Of a stretch of DNA of 64,000 nt, positions 20,533-30,905 are shown piece after piece. The first letter of the stretch is position 1. Each line of letters begins with the position of its first letter. The DNA is from Symsagittifera roscoffensis (lineage: Eukaryota; Xenacoelomorpha; Acoela; Convolutidae), in contig NC_087069.1 in assembly GCF_963678635.1 (NCBI RefSeq), forward strand, positions 19,568,660-19,632,659, read 5' to 3'. The notes under the pieces were generated by a model. The model did no database searches and had not been told where the DNA came from. It was given only the letters and a program-made list of their open reading frames with translations. A program made the translations under genes and the position numbers.

Positions 20533-22927
20533 AGAAAGTCCAGATGATGATGATATTTTCCCCTTTATCGTAGATGCAACCACTGATAGAGGACAGCATA
20601 TATTCTGCAAAAATTTACTCTTAAATTTGTTTGAACCCGGAATCAGTCCATGTAAAACAGAGTTCCCAGATGTAAAAATCAAAAGACAAATTATCGATCA
20701 CTATCTAAAAGATATATGTAACCTAACACAACAATACGGAATCTACTCCATAGAATTCAGCTCACCAAACCAGAATCACAGTAAATATATAATTCAAACA
20801 GACGACCTTGATTTAGAATTCTCAAAAGTATTCTCAGAATATATAAAAAGCATCCAATATCATAACTCACAAAGAGCAAACTCCATATTCACCAATGAAG
20901 TTTTTGCGATAATATATAGTTATATCTCGATATTAGAAAACGAAATCCAGATACCAAATGTCTCACCGACAGAAACATCTAAACATATAAGAGTACGACA
21001 TGAAATCACACTACTCTCTAGTTTTCTAAATATAATTAAAGAAAATTTCACGAAAGATGAAGTTTCACAACATACAAAACACGACTTACAAAAAATCTTG
21101 GCATGGTTCATAATAGATTATTTCACACATAATATTGATTTAATTTCACAAGCAAGAAAAAATTTTAGACCCCAAAACTCAAACGATGATACTGCCATCA
21201 CAGAACAATCAGACTATGTTTGGGACCCCGAATGGTCTCATCCCGCATTCATAAACTTCTCACAATCAATCTCAAGTCAAGCAATAAGTACGATATCTTA
21301 TGTAAGAGTTTATGTACGAGTACTACCATTAACCATTGATGCAACACCATTAAACTATAATACATTTTTACCCGATATGCAAAATAATAGTTTAAACTCT
21401 ACAGTCATACACAATGAAAACCTCAATGGAACTAGGAATCTTACTCAACAAGATATCCAGACACCATCACACTTCATAAATGAAGAAATCGTACACACAA
21501 CAACTACACAACAAAGTATTTCACCAATACGTCCAAACTTAACAACACCAAGAAATACAAATCCTTCACAAACACAGGTAACATTACAATCAACCGTTAA
21601 ACCTTCGGTTGCCCCAAAATATTCACACATGGATTACCAAACATACAGACCCATGACAATACCGCCAAAAACACGCAAAACGTTCAATAGAAACAACTTT
21701 GCAGACCATAATTATAATTACACACATCCATCAAAAACAAATTATCAACCACGAAAAAATTTTAGTAATTATACAAGATCTCGAAACTGGGATAACCCAA
21801 TGGCACCACCTAATTCAGTAAATTTCCAAACAAATTTACATCCTCCACAGGATCGTAGTGAAAACTATCCATTTTTTCAACAAAATAAAAATAAAAAACA
21901 AACATCTTATCAAATGGATTACTTATCCTCAGATGATGATTTCTTACAACCAGATATATTTACACCCTATAATCAAGAATATCGTGGACAAGGAATACAG
22001 AAACCACATACATATCATAGAATTTTTTCTCCACAACCAATAGATACACAAAATCAACATCCAATTCAACAACAAAACCCAATTAATACACAATCTTTTC
22101 AACCAATTCAGCAACAAAACCCAATGATTGCAAACTCGTACCAACCAGCACAAATGCAAAATGAAATACCACTCCCATATTATCTTCAACAACACGAAAT
22201 AACAAGAAATCAACTTTCAAATTTTTCTCAAATGCCAAATGCAGCAGAATCATTACAAATGACGATGAATCCATACCTTATGGGTGGATCATCAATAACA
22301 TCAAATAAACCTTTAATGGTATCCACAGGAACAGACCCTGAATATTCTGTAGAAGACTATTTAAATGCAGTCACAGCAAATTTGATTTTAAATATAGGAC
22401 CTGAACCAATTAATACGCCACTACATCATAACTGGATACATCGACGCACAGCGTTAATACAAACAACTCTAGATGGCGCAGCCCAAAAATGGTTTTCAGT
22501 ATTGCCTATAGAAATAAAATCAAATTGGAAAAGATTTACACAAGAATTTTCAAAAATGTTTGACTCCGAAAGAAACAAACAACAACAAAGAGTTTTATGT
22601 AATGAAATTCGCAGATTACCAAACGAAACCATCAAGCAATTAGCAGTACGAATCGAAACACTAGTTCGAAAAGCATATTCATTAAATACACATGACTATA
22701 AAAACACAAAGATGACAGAAATCTTAATGATGACCTTAACACCACAATTAAGGAAAAAAGCAATAAAAAAGAGAGCATCCCATCCTTCGTCAATTCGAGA
22801 ACCCGATTTAGATTTTCGAAAACTAGTAGACAAACTAGAACAAGCAGAAATCACAATGAAACTCGAAGAAACGGAAAATCTGAAATTACAATCGTTAACA
22901 GAATTGAAACAGCTTCCACAAATATAA
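20507..22927 (+). CDS. gag: Gag polyprotein, 806 residues
   Basis: Gag forms the particle shell around element RNA. Residues about 1-260 are structured and unrecognised; about 270-590 are Asn/Gln/Pro/Thr-rich with repeated PIQQQNP units; about 610-760 match the capsid of Ty3/gypsy Gag (EYSVEDYLNAVTANLIL, then TTLDGAAQKWFSVLP, and the conserved LPNETIKQLAVRIETLVRKA helix). The end is a charged helix. There is no zinc knuckle in this frame: CNYCRRYGHSISEC (CCHC) lies downstream at about 23035-23076 in the pol frame, so nucleocapsid is made only after a -1 shift. An A AAA AAG heptamer in the gag phase (22765-22771) lies inside the gag/pol overlap. Confidence 0.85.
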   Translation: MSSTHTPGEESPDDDDIFPFIVDATTDRGQHIFCKNLLLNLFEPGISPCKTEFPDVKIKRQIIDHYLKDICNLTQQYGIYSIEFSSPNQNHSKYIIQTDDLDLEFSKVFSEYIKSIQYHNSQRANSIFTNEVFAIIYSYISILENEIQIPNVSPTETSKHIRVRHEITLLSSFLNIIKENFTKDEVSQHTKHDLQKILAWFIIDYFTHNIDLISQARKNFRPQNSNDDTAITEQSDYVWDPEWSHPAFINFSQSISSQAISTISYVRVYVRVLPLTIDATPLNYNTFLPDMQNNSLNSTVIHNENLNGTRNLTQQDIQTPSHFINEEIVHTTTTQQSISPIRPNLTTPRNTNPSQTQVTLQSTVKPSVAPKYSHMDYQTYRPMTIPPKTRKTFNRNNFADHNYNYTHPSKTNYQPRKNFSNYTRSRNWDNPMAPPNSVNFQTNLHPPQDRSENYPFFQQNKNKKQTSYQMDYLSSDDDFLQPDIFTPYNQEYRGQGIQKPHTYHRIFSPQPIDTQNQHPIQQQNPINTQSFQPIQQQNPMIANSYQPAQMQNEIPLPYYLQQHEITRNQLSNFSQMPNAAESLQMTMNPYLMGGSSITSNKPLMVSTGTDPEYSVEDYLNAVTANLILNIGPEPINTPLHHNWIHRRTALIQTTLDGAAQKWFSVLPIEIKSNWKRFTQEFSKMFDSERNKQQQRVLCNEIRRLPNETIKQLAVRIETLVRKAYSLNTHDYKNTKMTEILMMTLTPQLRKKAIKKRASHPSSIREPDLDFRKLVDKLEQAEITMKLEETENLKLQSLTELKQLPQI

Positions 22928-25900
22928 ACAATATACAGGAATCAGATACAGATCTCGTTGAAAAAATCACTGAAATACTCAATATTTACGAAAAACACCC
23001 AAACTTTAAAGGCAAACCATCTTTCAAAAAATGGTGTAATTATTGCCGACGATACGGACATAGTATTTCTGAATGTAGACAAAAACAGCAAGACAATCAA
23101 AATAAACCTCAAAAATATAAAGAACCAAATAAATCATTCTATCAATACATGAAAAAAGATCAAAATCTACCGAACAAAACAGTCTACAGCAACAACAGTT
23201 CAGGAAAACCACTCCCGAACAATACAAATTATACAAGAAATCAATCACCATATAACTCAAGTTATAGAGGAAGATCACCAGAACGAAGAAACACGCATAA
23301 TTCATCACAAAATCACTACAATAGACCAAATAGTCGAAATAACTACTCCAGATCACATTCAAATACACAACGATTTGTTTCTAGATCTAATTCCCAATCA
23401 AGAAATAATTATTATCCAAACAATCAATCACGAAATTCATCATACAATAGGAATAGAAACTACTCCAATAATCGGAATAGAAGTTATTCAAACAACCGAA
23501 ACCAAAATTACCCGAACAATCAATCAAGGAATAACTCATATAATAGATCGAACTATAACAGACCAAACAATAATTACCAAAACAGATCGCGAAATAATTC
23601 ACAAAATCGACACTCAAGTTATAATAATCGTTATAGAAATTATTCCCAATCACCACACCGGAATAATAATAACTATAATAATTCTAATAATCGCCACAGA
23701 AGTAGTACACCTAAACATCAAAGACATATTAATCAAGTACAATCTAATCCAGAAACAACATCAGACCCTCCAGGTATTGATGACACAGTAACTGATACGT
23801 TACAACTCAACCAAATAAACTGTGGATCATCAGATTCAGAAAGCGATGCAGAAAACACTCTCTCCATCAACATGATAAAAGTCGAAAATGACTATGAACC
23901 TGTTATATATGAAGAACCTTTTTCATCACACATATATGAGAATCAATCAGAACTCCTTCACAATTATTATATTGAACCCGTCCATTCCACACCGACGACA
24001 CAAAAAACTAATGAAATTAACACTACAAACCAACCCAATGAGAAAGAAAAAACAAAATGCTTGAATACAAATCACATCTATCAAAACATACAAAAAGAAC
24101 AACCCAAAGAAAAAATTTGGACAATACCATTTATTTTGGAAAGTCCAAAAAGCAAAGAATTTCAACCACCAGATCTTGAAATTGATTTTTTAATTGATTC
24201 AGGAGCAGAATCAAATATAATAAACATTCCCACATGGAATGAAATAAAAACCTTACACCCAAAGCTAACACCTCTTGAAACCTCCAGCAAACTAGCAACA
24301 GCACAAGGATCAACATTATTAAACTACGGAAAAATTCAATTATTTCTTCTCCCCACAAGAACAATGGAGCAAAACAAAATTTTAACCAAACCATTTAAAC
24401 AAATATTCCATATCACTGATATTAAACACAATATCATTGGAATACCATTTATCTCTAAATATATATCAACAATCAACATCTTGAATAGTAAAATATTAAT
24501 CAAAGATAAATATACAAAAACAAAAGACACATCCCTAACATTTTTTCAAAGATTAAATAAACAACCACCATTTTTTTCAAAATTTTACCCAATATATAAC
24601 CAACAAAGAAAACACTTGAAACCACTATCAGGAAACATCTATAATTTTTCAATCAAACAAGTTCACCAATATGATAAAAAACAAAACAAACAAAAATTTT
24701 ATATGTCAGATTTTGAATTCAAACCTATTCATAAGTTTTTCAAAATCACAATCTCATCAATAAAATATTTGAAAAACTCGAATTCAGATATTATTTCCTT
24801 ACATGTATACAACAATACACCTTACCAAGTAACATTACCTTTAGGACTTTTAGGCTATTGCGAAACCAACGCTACAATATCACCAATACACGAAAAAGCA
24901 TATCGTGTAAAAAATATACTCCAATTACTAGATATTTGCCAATCCACAATCCTTAATGAAGAATTATCTATAAATAATATAATAAGTAACGAAAACAGAA
25001 ATACGGATTATTTCACAAAAACCCCATATTTCAAACCTACATTCAACATAAGTAACTACACAGAGAATCAACAGAAATTTTTAACAATGTTTAATTTCCA
25101 ACATTCACAAATAACACAAGACGAATTTGAAAAACTAGCAAAACAGCTAATTAAATATTCATCAGTCTATGCAACATCCAAATTTGATGTTGGCAAAATC
25201 AGCTCATCACTACATCTCCCATTAAAACCAGACGCAGTTTTCAAAAAACAAAGAGCAAGTAAAGTACCAATTCACTTACACGATAAAGTGAACAGATTAC
25301 TCGACATTTTAGAACAATACAACATTATATCACCAGTAAACAAAGAGGAACAACCAAAAGGCAACACATTTATCAACCCTGTTATCATTCTAGCCAAAGG
25401 AGAATCATTAAAAATTGTTCTCGATGCTAGATACCTCAACTCACTCATAGATGAATCAAAGTGTAATTGGCCCATTGAACCAATACAAGTTATTTTAACA
25501 AAAATAAACGGAAAATACTTTACCACCGCCGATATGAATAGTGCATATAATCAAATGCCATTAGATGAACAATCACGACGCTTAACACAATTTGTTATTG
25601 GAAATCAACAATACGAATTCAACCGCTTATTCTATGGAATATCCATAGGACCAGCAGCATTTTCAGCTTTTATGAGCAAAATTTTTCGACCACTAATACT
25701 CAAGAAAAATGCAATCACCTATTTAGACGATGTTTTTATGCAATCACAAACAAAAGAGGAAATGTTCAATGTTTTAGAACAATATCACCAAATACTTCAG
25801 AACGAAAATCTGAAGGCCGCCCCCGATAAATCACACTTCTTTTTGACAAAAGTTAAATTCTTAGGGCATAATATAGAAAGAAAAACAATCACTCCATTGA

Positions 25901-27366
25901 AATCACGTATAGACGCTATTCAAAAACTCCAACCACCAACAAATAAAAAGAAAATCCAAGAATTCCTTGGAATGTTAAACTTTTTAAGCAAATATGTTTA
26001 TAAAATGCAATTATATCTACGACCATTCTATAACATACTTAGACAACAAAATAATTTTGAATGGAATATAGAACATCAAGCACGATTTGAAGAAATTAAA
26101 AAACTTCTAACTGAACAAATTTCAAACACAATTCCAGATTCAAATCAACCATTTTATGCAATGTGCGATGCTTCGAACTTTGGCATCGGCGCAGCATTAT
26201 TACAATCACATAATAGTACAAATAAAATGAACCTCATATCAGCAAATTCTCGATTATTCACTCAAGCAGAACTACGACTCTCAACTCTAATGAGAGAATG
26301 TACAGCCATAATATATACACTAACAGAATATGAATTTCTGATACTTGGATCAAAACATCCCACAGTTCTATTCACAGACCATAAACCAATCATCTTTCTT
26401 TTTACACAAAAGTCTAATCCAAACCACCGAGTTTATAGATTTCAACTCATTCTAATGAAATTCCCAAACTTACATATAGTTTGGACCGCAGGAAAAAATC
26501 TTGCATTACCAGACACCTTAAGTCGAAATACGCCACCTGAATTACTTACACGAAAAACCACAGTTGAAATACCCAAAAACATAAAATTCTACCTTGCAGA
26601 AAATGAAACATCACCCCGATTGGAATGCAAATATGCAGTAAAAACTGACGTTGAACAATCACAAATAAATAATTTACAACATTTCCCACTTTATTTAGAT
26701 TGTCAAAATAATCACTATGAAGTTGATCTACTTGGAACATCAACTTTTAAACCAATCCCATATTCACAATGGATAAAAAACAACACCCAACAAAAAAGAA
26801 TAAAACAACACCCGCCTAAAAAAGACCATTTTCCACTAATTGAAAAAGAAAATTTGACTGATAAAATAAACTTATCAGGACCACAAACAAACGATTCAAA
26901 ATACACAATAAATCAAGTTTTTGACCTCCATGACCCACTTGACACAATACCCTTATCTAAATTAGAAATTGAAAACATTTTTCTCCCCCCAACAGAAACA
27001 ATTAAAATTTCAACACTGAAACAATATCAAAACCTTGACCCAATAATTCGACAACTGAAATCATGGCACAAATATAAAACTAAACCTATCAAAGCAGATT
27101 CAACTATTCTAGGAAACAAAACACTCCTCCGATATTTTCGAAAATTCAACAATACAACAATTAACGAAAACACAGACCTTCTAGAATACAAACTAAATGA
27201 ATCTACAGCTCCCTGTCTCCCTTTAAGTATGATTCTTATAGCTTTTAATATTTCACATACACAAAATATTAAAGGACACTCTGGATCAGAAAAAAACATA
27301 TTCAAATTTTATACAAAACTTTTATTTCCCAAATGCACCAATTTGGATAAAAGTACTATGCAATGA
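22696..27366 (+). CDS. pol: Pol: zinc knuckle, aspartic protease, reverse transcriptase, RNase H, start of integrase
   Basis: The frame opens at 22696 after TGA and overlaps gag by about 230 bases; its first ATG (23149) lies after the CCHC knuckle, so I take it as a gag-pol frameshift product. A repetitive Asn/Arg/Tyr/Ser region follows, then protease (LIDSGAESNIINIP, about 24190), RT (VDARYLN-type LDARYLNSLIDE, FTTADMNSAYNQMPL, RLFYGISIGPAAFSAFM, catalytic YLDDVF near 25720) and RNase H (AMCDASNFGIGAALL, LMRECTAIIYTL, FTDHKPIIF). After a linker of roughly 200 residues it reaches the two His of the integrase HHCC finger (SHTQNIKGH) and stops at 27366. The two Cys and the core lie one frame over, so this copy carries a one-base frame change near 27310-27345. 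Confidence 0.9.
22765..22771 (+). promoter_or_regulatory. Candidate -1 ribosomal frameshift heptamer
   Basis: A AAA AAG stands in the correct phase (ATA AAA AAG in gag) and is the only X XXY YYZ heptamer I find in the gag/pol overlap. Downstream RNA structure was not evaluated. Confidence 0.45.
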
Positions 27367-28600
27367 CTGTATAGTATGTCAACTAAATAAACCTTACCCA
27401 AATCAAAAACAAATAGCACAAAAACAAGATTTTAAAGGACAAAGTTTGTACTTTAATCATCGTATCTCATTTGATACCAAAGGACCAATTTCACCCTCAT
27501 CCGAAGGAAACTCCTACATTATGGTAATTGTTGACGCATTTACACATTATGTAGCACTTAACCCAGTACCACATTGTAACGCTTATTACGCTTACACAAC
27601 ACTCTATGAACACTGGATAGCAAAATTCGGACTACCAGAAATTTTAGTTACAGACAACGGTACAGAATTCATAAATAATGAAATCATCACACTATGTCAT
27701 TTATATAACATTAAACACAAACCACGTACATCTCACGCATCTTGGACAAACGGCTTAGTCGAAGGTATGAACCGTTCATTACAAGAATATCTCAGATGTA
27801 TCATCAATGGAAATGATACAAGATATACCGAATGGTCAGCAGATGTAAAACTATTTCCCTTAGCATATAATTCACAAATCACGACAACTTTAGGAATGTC
27901 ACCATATGAAATGGTTTTTAACCAAAAGCCACGCAAACCAATAATGTTTACAGCAAACTCTCATAAAAACGCACAAGGTTATTGTCAACCAAATAAAGAC
28001 TCAATTTGTTATAACCTACCATTACATACACACGATGAAGATCATTTTCATCACCCACAAATTCTTAAATTAGCCTCCGGTACACACACCGAATGGATTT
28101 TAAACAGAGATAAAAAACACAATGAAATTTACCAAAAGGTAACAAAAAAGTTGTTACAAAGGCAAAATATTAATGAACAAATAAATTCACGCTTTACACC
28201 AGCCTCCGATTTAAAAATTGGAACATTTGTTTTAATACCCAATTTTAATACTCAAAAAGGAATTTCAAAAAAGTTACAACCCCTTCGTAAAGGACCATAC
28301 CAAATAATTGCAAAACCCACTGATGTCACATATAAAATCACCGACTCAGATAAAAAAGAAATCGTTCAACACCGAAATAACCTATTACCTTATTATCCAA
28401 AAGAATACGCACTCCGCGAACTAACTCAATTATATTCTTTTACAGGTTTAAAAGTTATTCAAAATAACCCACATACGGACAACATAACAAAGGAACAAAA
28501 TGATATTCACCTCGGAAATCAAAATACAAAATCAAACACCACAAAAAAACAATACAAAAAATCTCGATCAAAATACATCTCAAAAAGAAAGAAAAAATAG
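27340..28600 (+). CDS. pol: Integrase catalytic core and GPY/F C-terminal module (pol continuation after a frame change)
   Basis: Integrase joins element DNA to the host chromosome. The frame supplies the Cys pair of the zinc finger (CNDCIVC at about 27359), then the DDE core: Asp in SFDTKGP, Asp in VTDNGTEF and Glu in NGLVEGMNRSL with exactly 35 residues between the last two, the retroviral D,D(35)E spacing. Further on is a GPY/F module (LRKGPYQIIAKP, about 28282), as in gypsy lineages; there is no chromodomain. The tail is Lys/Asn/Thr-rich. Because the zinc finger is split between frames, programmed shifting is unlikely and a one-base indel is the simpler reading. Confidence 0.85.
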
Positions 28601-28604
28601 AAAA

Positions 28605-28754
28605 ATGACAGAACAAATAATACCCCAAAAACAAATCGACAAATCAGAACATAGAGAGTCTTCACGACTTAGAAATCAACCACATAAAAATTATAAAGTA
28701 TTCATCCCACAATCTAAAATATTAAAGAAAGTTGAATTTCAAAAACAACCTTAA
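28605..28754 (+). CDS. Short basic ORF after integrase, 49 residues
   Basis: It begins with ATG four bases after the integrase stop, in another frame. It contains ESSRLRNQPHKNYKVFIP, which resembles the basic tails ending many Pol proteins, so it may be the original Pol C-terminus displaced by a frameshift. Otherwise unknown. Confidence 0.3.
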   Translation: MTEQIIPQKQIDKSEHRESSRLRNQPHKNYKVFIPQSKILKKVEFQKQP

Positions 28755-29347
28755 ATTCTACATTTAAAAATCTTTGCACCTCTGAAACATTTTACACTTT
28801 CATTTTTCAAGATAACATGCTGATAAACACGCAGCGATTCTAGTTCAAAATTAGCCAATAGGATTCATCCAATCCGTCACCTTCTATAACTTTAACACAA
28901 ACCAACTAGACGAAAAATTTTAAACTCCAGGCATATCTATAACTATAACTCTACGACCTCCAGGTCAAAAATAAGCAAACCACTCCAACTTGACAACTAA
29001 AATAAATATCACCATAATATCATAACCCTCCCTTATCTAATAAACCAAAGATCAACAATATTTCCCCAACTCAGCCCTCAAATACCCCCAAACAAATATG
29101 TTAAATTAGCCTAAAGTAAAAGAACGACCATTTTATTTAGCCTAAAGTATAAAAATCTCAAAAATACCCCAGATCATTTGACAAATGAAAATAAAGACAA
29201 AGAAGACCTCCCGATCACCATAAAAATTGCCCCCAACAATTTTTTACAAAACTCAACCCACTTGTCAAAAAACTAATAAATAATCCGACCACACTTGAAA
29301 ATTGCCCCAAACAACAAAAAATATTCGATCACGAAGCCATTTCTTAA
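28755..29347 (+). other. Apparent non-coding spacer between pol and the accessory genes
   Basis: There are stops in all plus frames, with Asn/Pro-biased A/C-rich sequence. A splice acceptor for a subgenomic mRNA could lie here or just downstream; I could not pick one. Confidence 0.4.
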
Positions 29348-29563
29348 ATGCTCTTCTATCAAACAGTCACTAAAATTATCACAAACCTCAAACAATTTTT
29401 TACGATACTTGAAACTTTCATAATATTTCTTTTTGATATCCTTGAATCTTTTCTAATACTCTTAATCATTTTTTGTAATATTTTTTTAATTTTCTACACT
29501 ATATTCGAACTATTTCTCCAACTTTCAAAAACCCTTGATTATATACACAGGTACGATTTATAA
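29348..29563 (+). CDS. Small hydrophobic ORF A, 71 residues
   Basis: ATG-started. The middle (IIFLFDILESFLILLIIF and following) is long enough for one or two membrane spans, with few charges. Such composition can arise by chance in T-rich DNA, but here it interrupts A-rich, T-poor element sequence. Possible membrane accessory protein; function unknown and not testable in copy 2, which is cut before this point. Confidence 0.35.
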   Translation: MLFYQTVTKIITNLKQFFTILETFIIFLFDILESFLILLIIFCNIFLIFYTIFELFLQLSKTLDYIHRYDL

Positions 29564-29574
29564 AACTTGTCTAA

Positions 29575-29751
29575 ATGATACGAACTATTTTCAGTAGAAC
29601 TGATATTTTTCTACTATTTGTAATTTTCATAACATTTCTATCATCCCACATTTTGACTATATGCAAATGTATAAAGAAAGCAATCATCACATTCGCTCTA
29701 GCAACAATCCTCCTAATTCTTTTCTTAGAAGAATACTTTAATAAACATTAA
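29575..29751 (+). CDS. Small hydrophobic ORF B, 58 residues
   Basis: It starts with ATG eleven bases after ORF A ends. Two hydrophobic segments (IFLLFVIFITFLSS and IITFALATILLILFL) flank a short basic CKCIKK loop, a hairpin-like two-span layout reminiscent of small viral membrane proteins. The function is inferred from shape only. Confidence 0.4.
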   Translation: MIRTIFSRTDIFLLFVIFITFLSSHILTICKCIKKAIITFALATILLILFLEEYFNKH

Positions 29752-29771
29752 CTTTTTCACTAAAAGAATAG

Positions 29772-30905
29772 ACCAAAAAGCTATCAAAAATTGCTACCCA
29801 AAAGTCACCAAGTCAGTCTTCACCGACATCATCCCAAGATAACCCAAAAACACCTTCAACTACCAATAATCCTCAAACATCTACACGAATTTCCTTTCAA
29901 GATAACCCATACACTTTTGAAGAACGACACGCTCGTTTATCAGAACCACTAGAACCAGTTCAACGACAAGCACCTCTAAGCGAACCAACATATAACTTAT
30001 ACCCAACACTACCACAAGAATTAAGTAGAATAAGAAATCCTAGTCAAAACCAAAATACAGTCGAAATAAATAGACAAATTATACATTCTCGACGGAACAG
30101 GAATTTTCTAACTCCCCGAGTTCATTTTGATATACCTCAATCCCCATCACAAAACACTCCAGAAAACCCCATTGGTATATTACCAGAAACCCCTACGCTT
30201 CTTTCACAACGTAGCACCTCAAGCCTACCATCAGATTACTTAGGTTCAACACCAACATCTGAACAAATACGTGAAAATCCCTTTTACCCCCCAAACCAGG
30301 CATCACGACTACCATAATGGACAACACATTCATTTACACAAGGTGAATTAAATTTATTCAATGATCCAATAGATATTTCTACGGATACAACAACATCCTC
30401 ATCACTACCAGAAACATTATCACTACCATCAACACCATCAATAAGCCAGATTTCACCACCACCTTTTAACTTAAATTTTCCAAATAATCTCGACGCCAGA
30501 TATCGAGAACAATCATCAACAAATATCCCTTTAAGACTAGATTGGAATACATTTACAGCCCCTCCACCATTATTTGGACAACATCTAGAAAGTAATCGCC
30601 TCCACAACTGGGCACTTAATAGATTACAATACCGACAAGACATTCACGACGATATCCGCGATCACAATATCCAAATACTCCAACAAAACAGTTTACAATT
30701 AAAGTTTGAAATCACAGTTAAATTAAACAACATTACTCAACATCCCTACCCATTAAACCCACCAAACATAACAGCTCAATCACTACCACCACCATTTATA
30801 ACCACTGAAGTAATATATAAATACGACAGATATACCAAAAAGACAATTGGTTACATCACATTTTATAACCCATACTCAGGATTATCATACACATGTATAT
30901 TCTAA
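29772..30905 (+). pseudogene. Ser/Pro/Gln-rich ORF overlapping the env start; one nonsense codon in copy 1
   Basis: The frame opens after TAG at 29769 and runs to TAA at 30903-30905, 13 bases inside env, with one internal TAA (30315-30317). Copy 2 has TAT at that codon and is open from the window end to 63224, so the gene is real and copy 1 carries a point nonsense mutation. The first part is disordered (Ser, Pro, Thr, Gln). The last about 130 residues look folded, with LDWNTFTAPPPLFGQHLE, NWALNRLQYRQDIHDDIRDH and a final ITFYNPYSGLSYTC. No ATG precedes it in frame, which points to splicing onto an upstream start or non-AUG initiation. No family recognised. Confidence 0.6.

Noticed and set aside
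27300-27370. Programmed frameshift between RNase H and integrase
   Set aside because: The junction splits the HHCC zinc finger, which a programmed site would not do; an indel is simpler.
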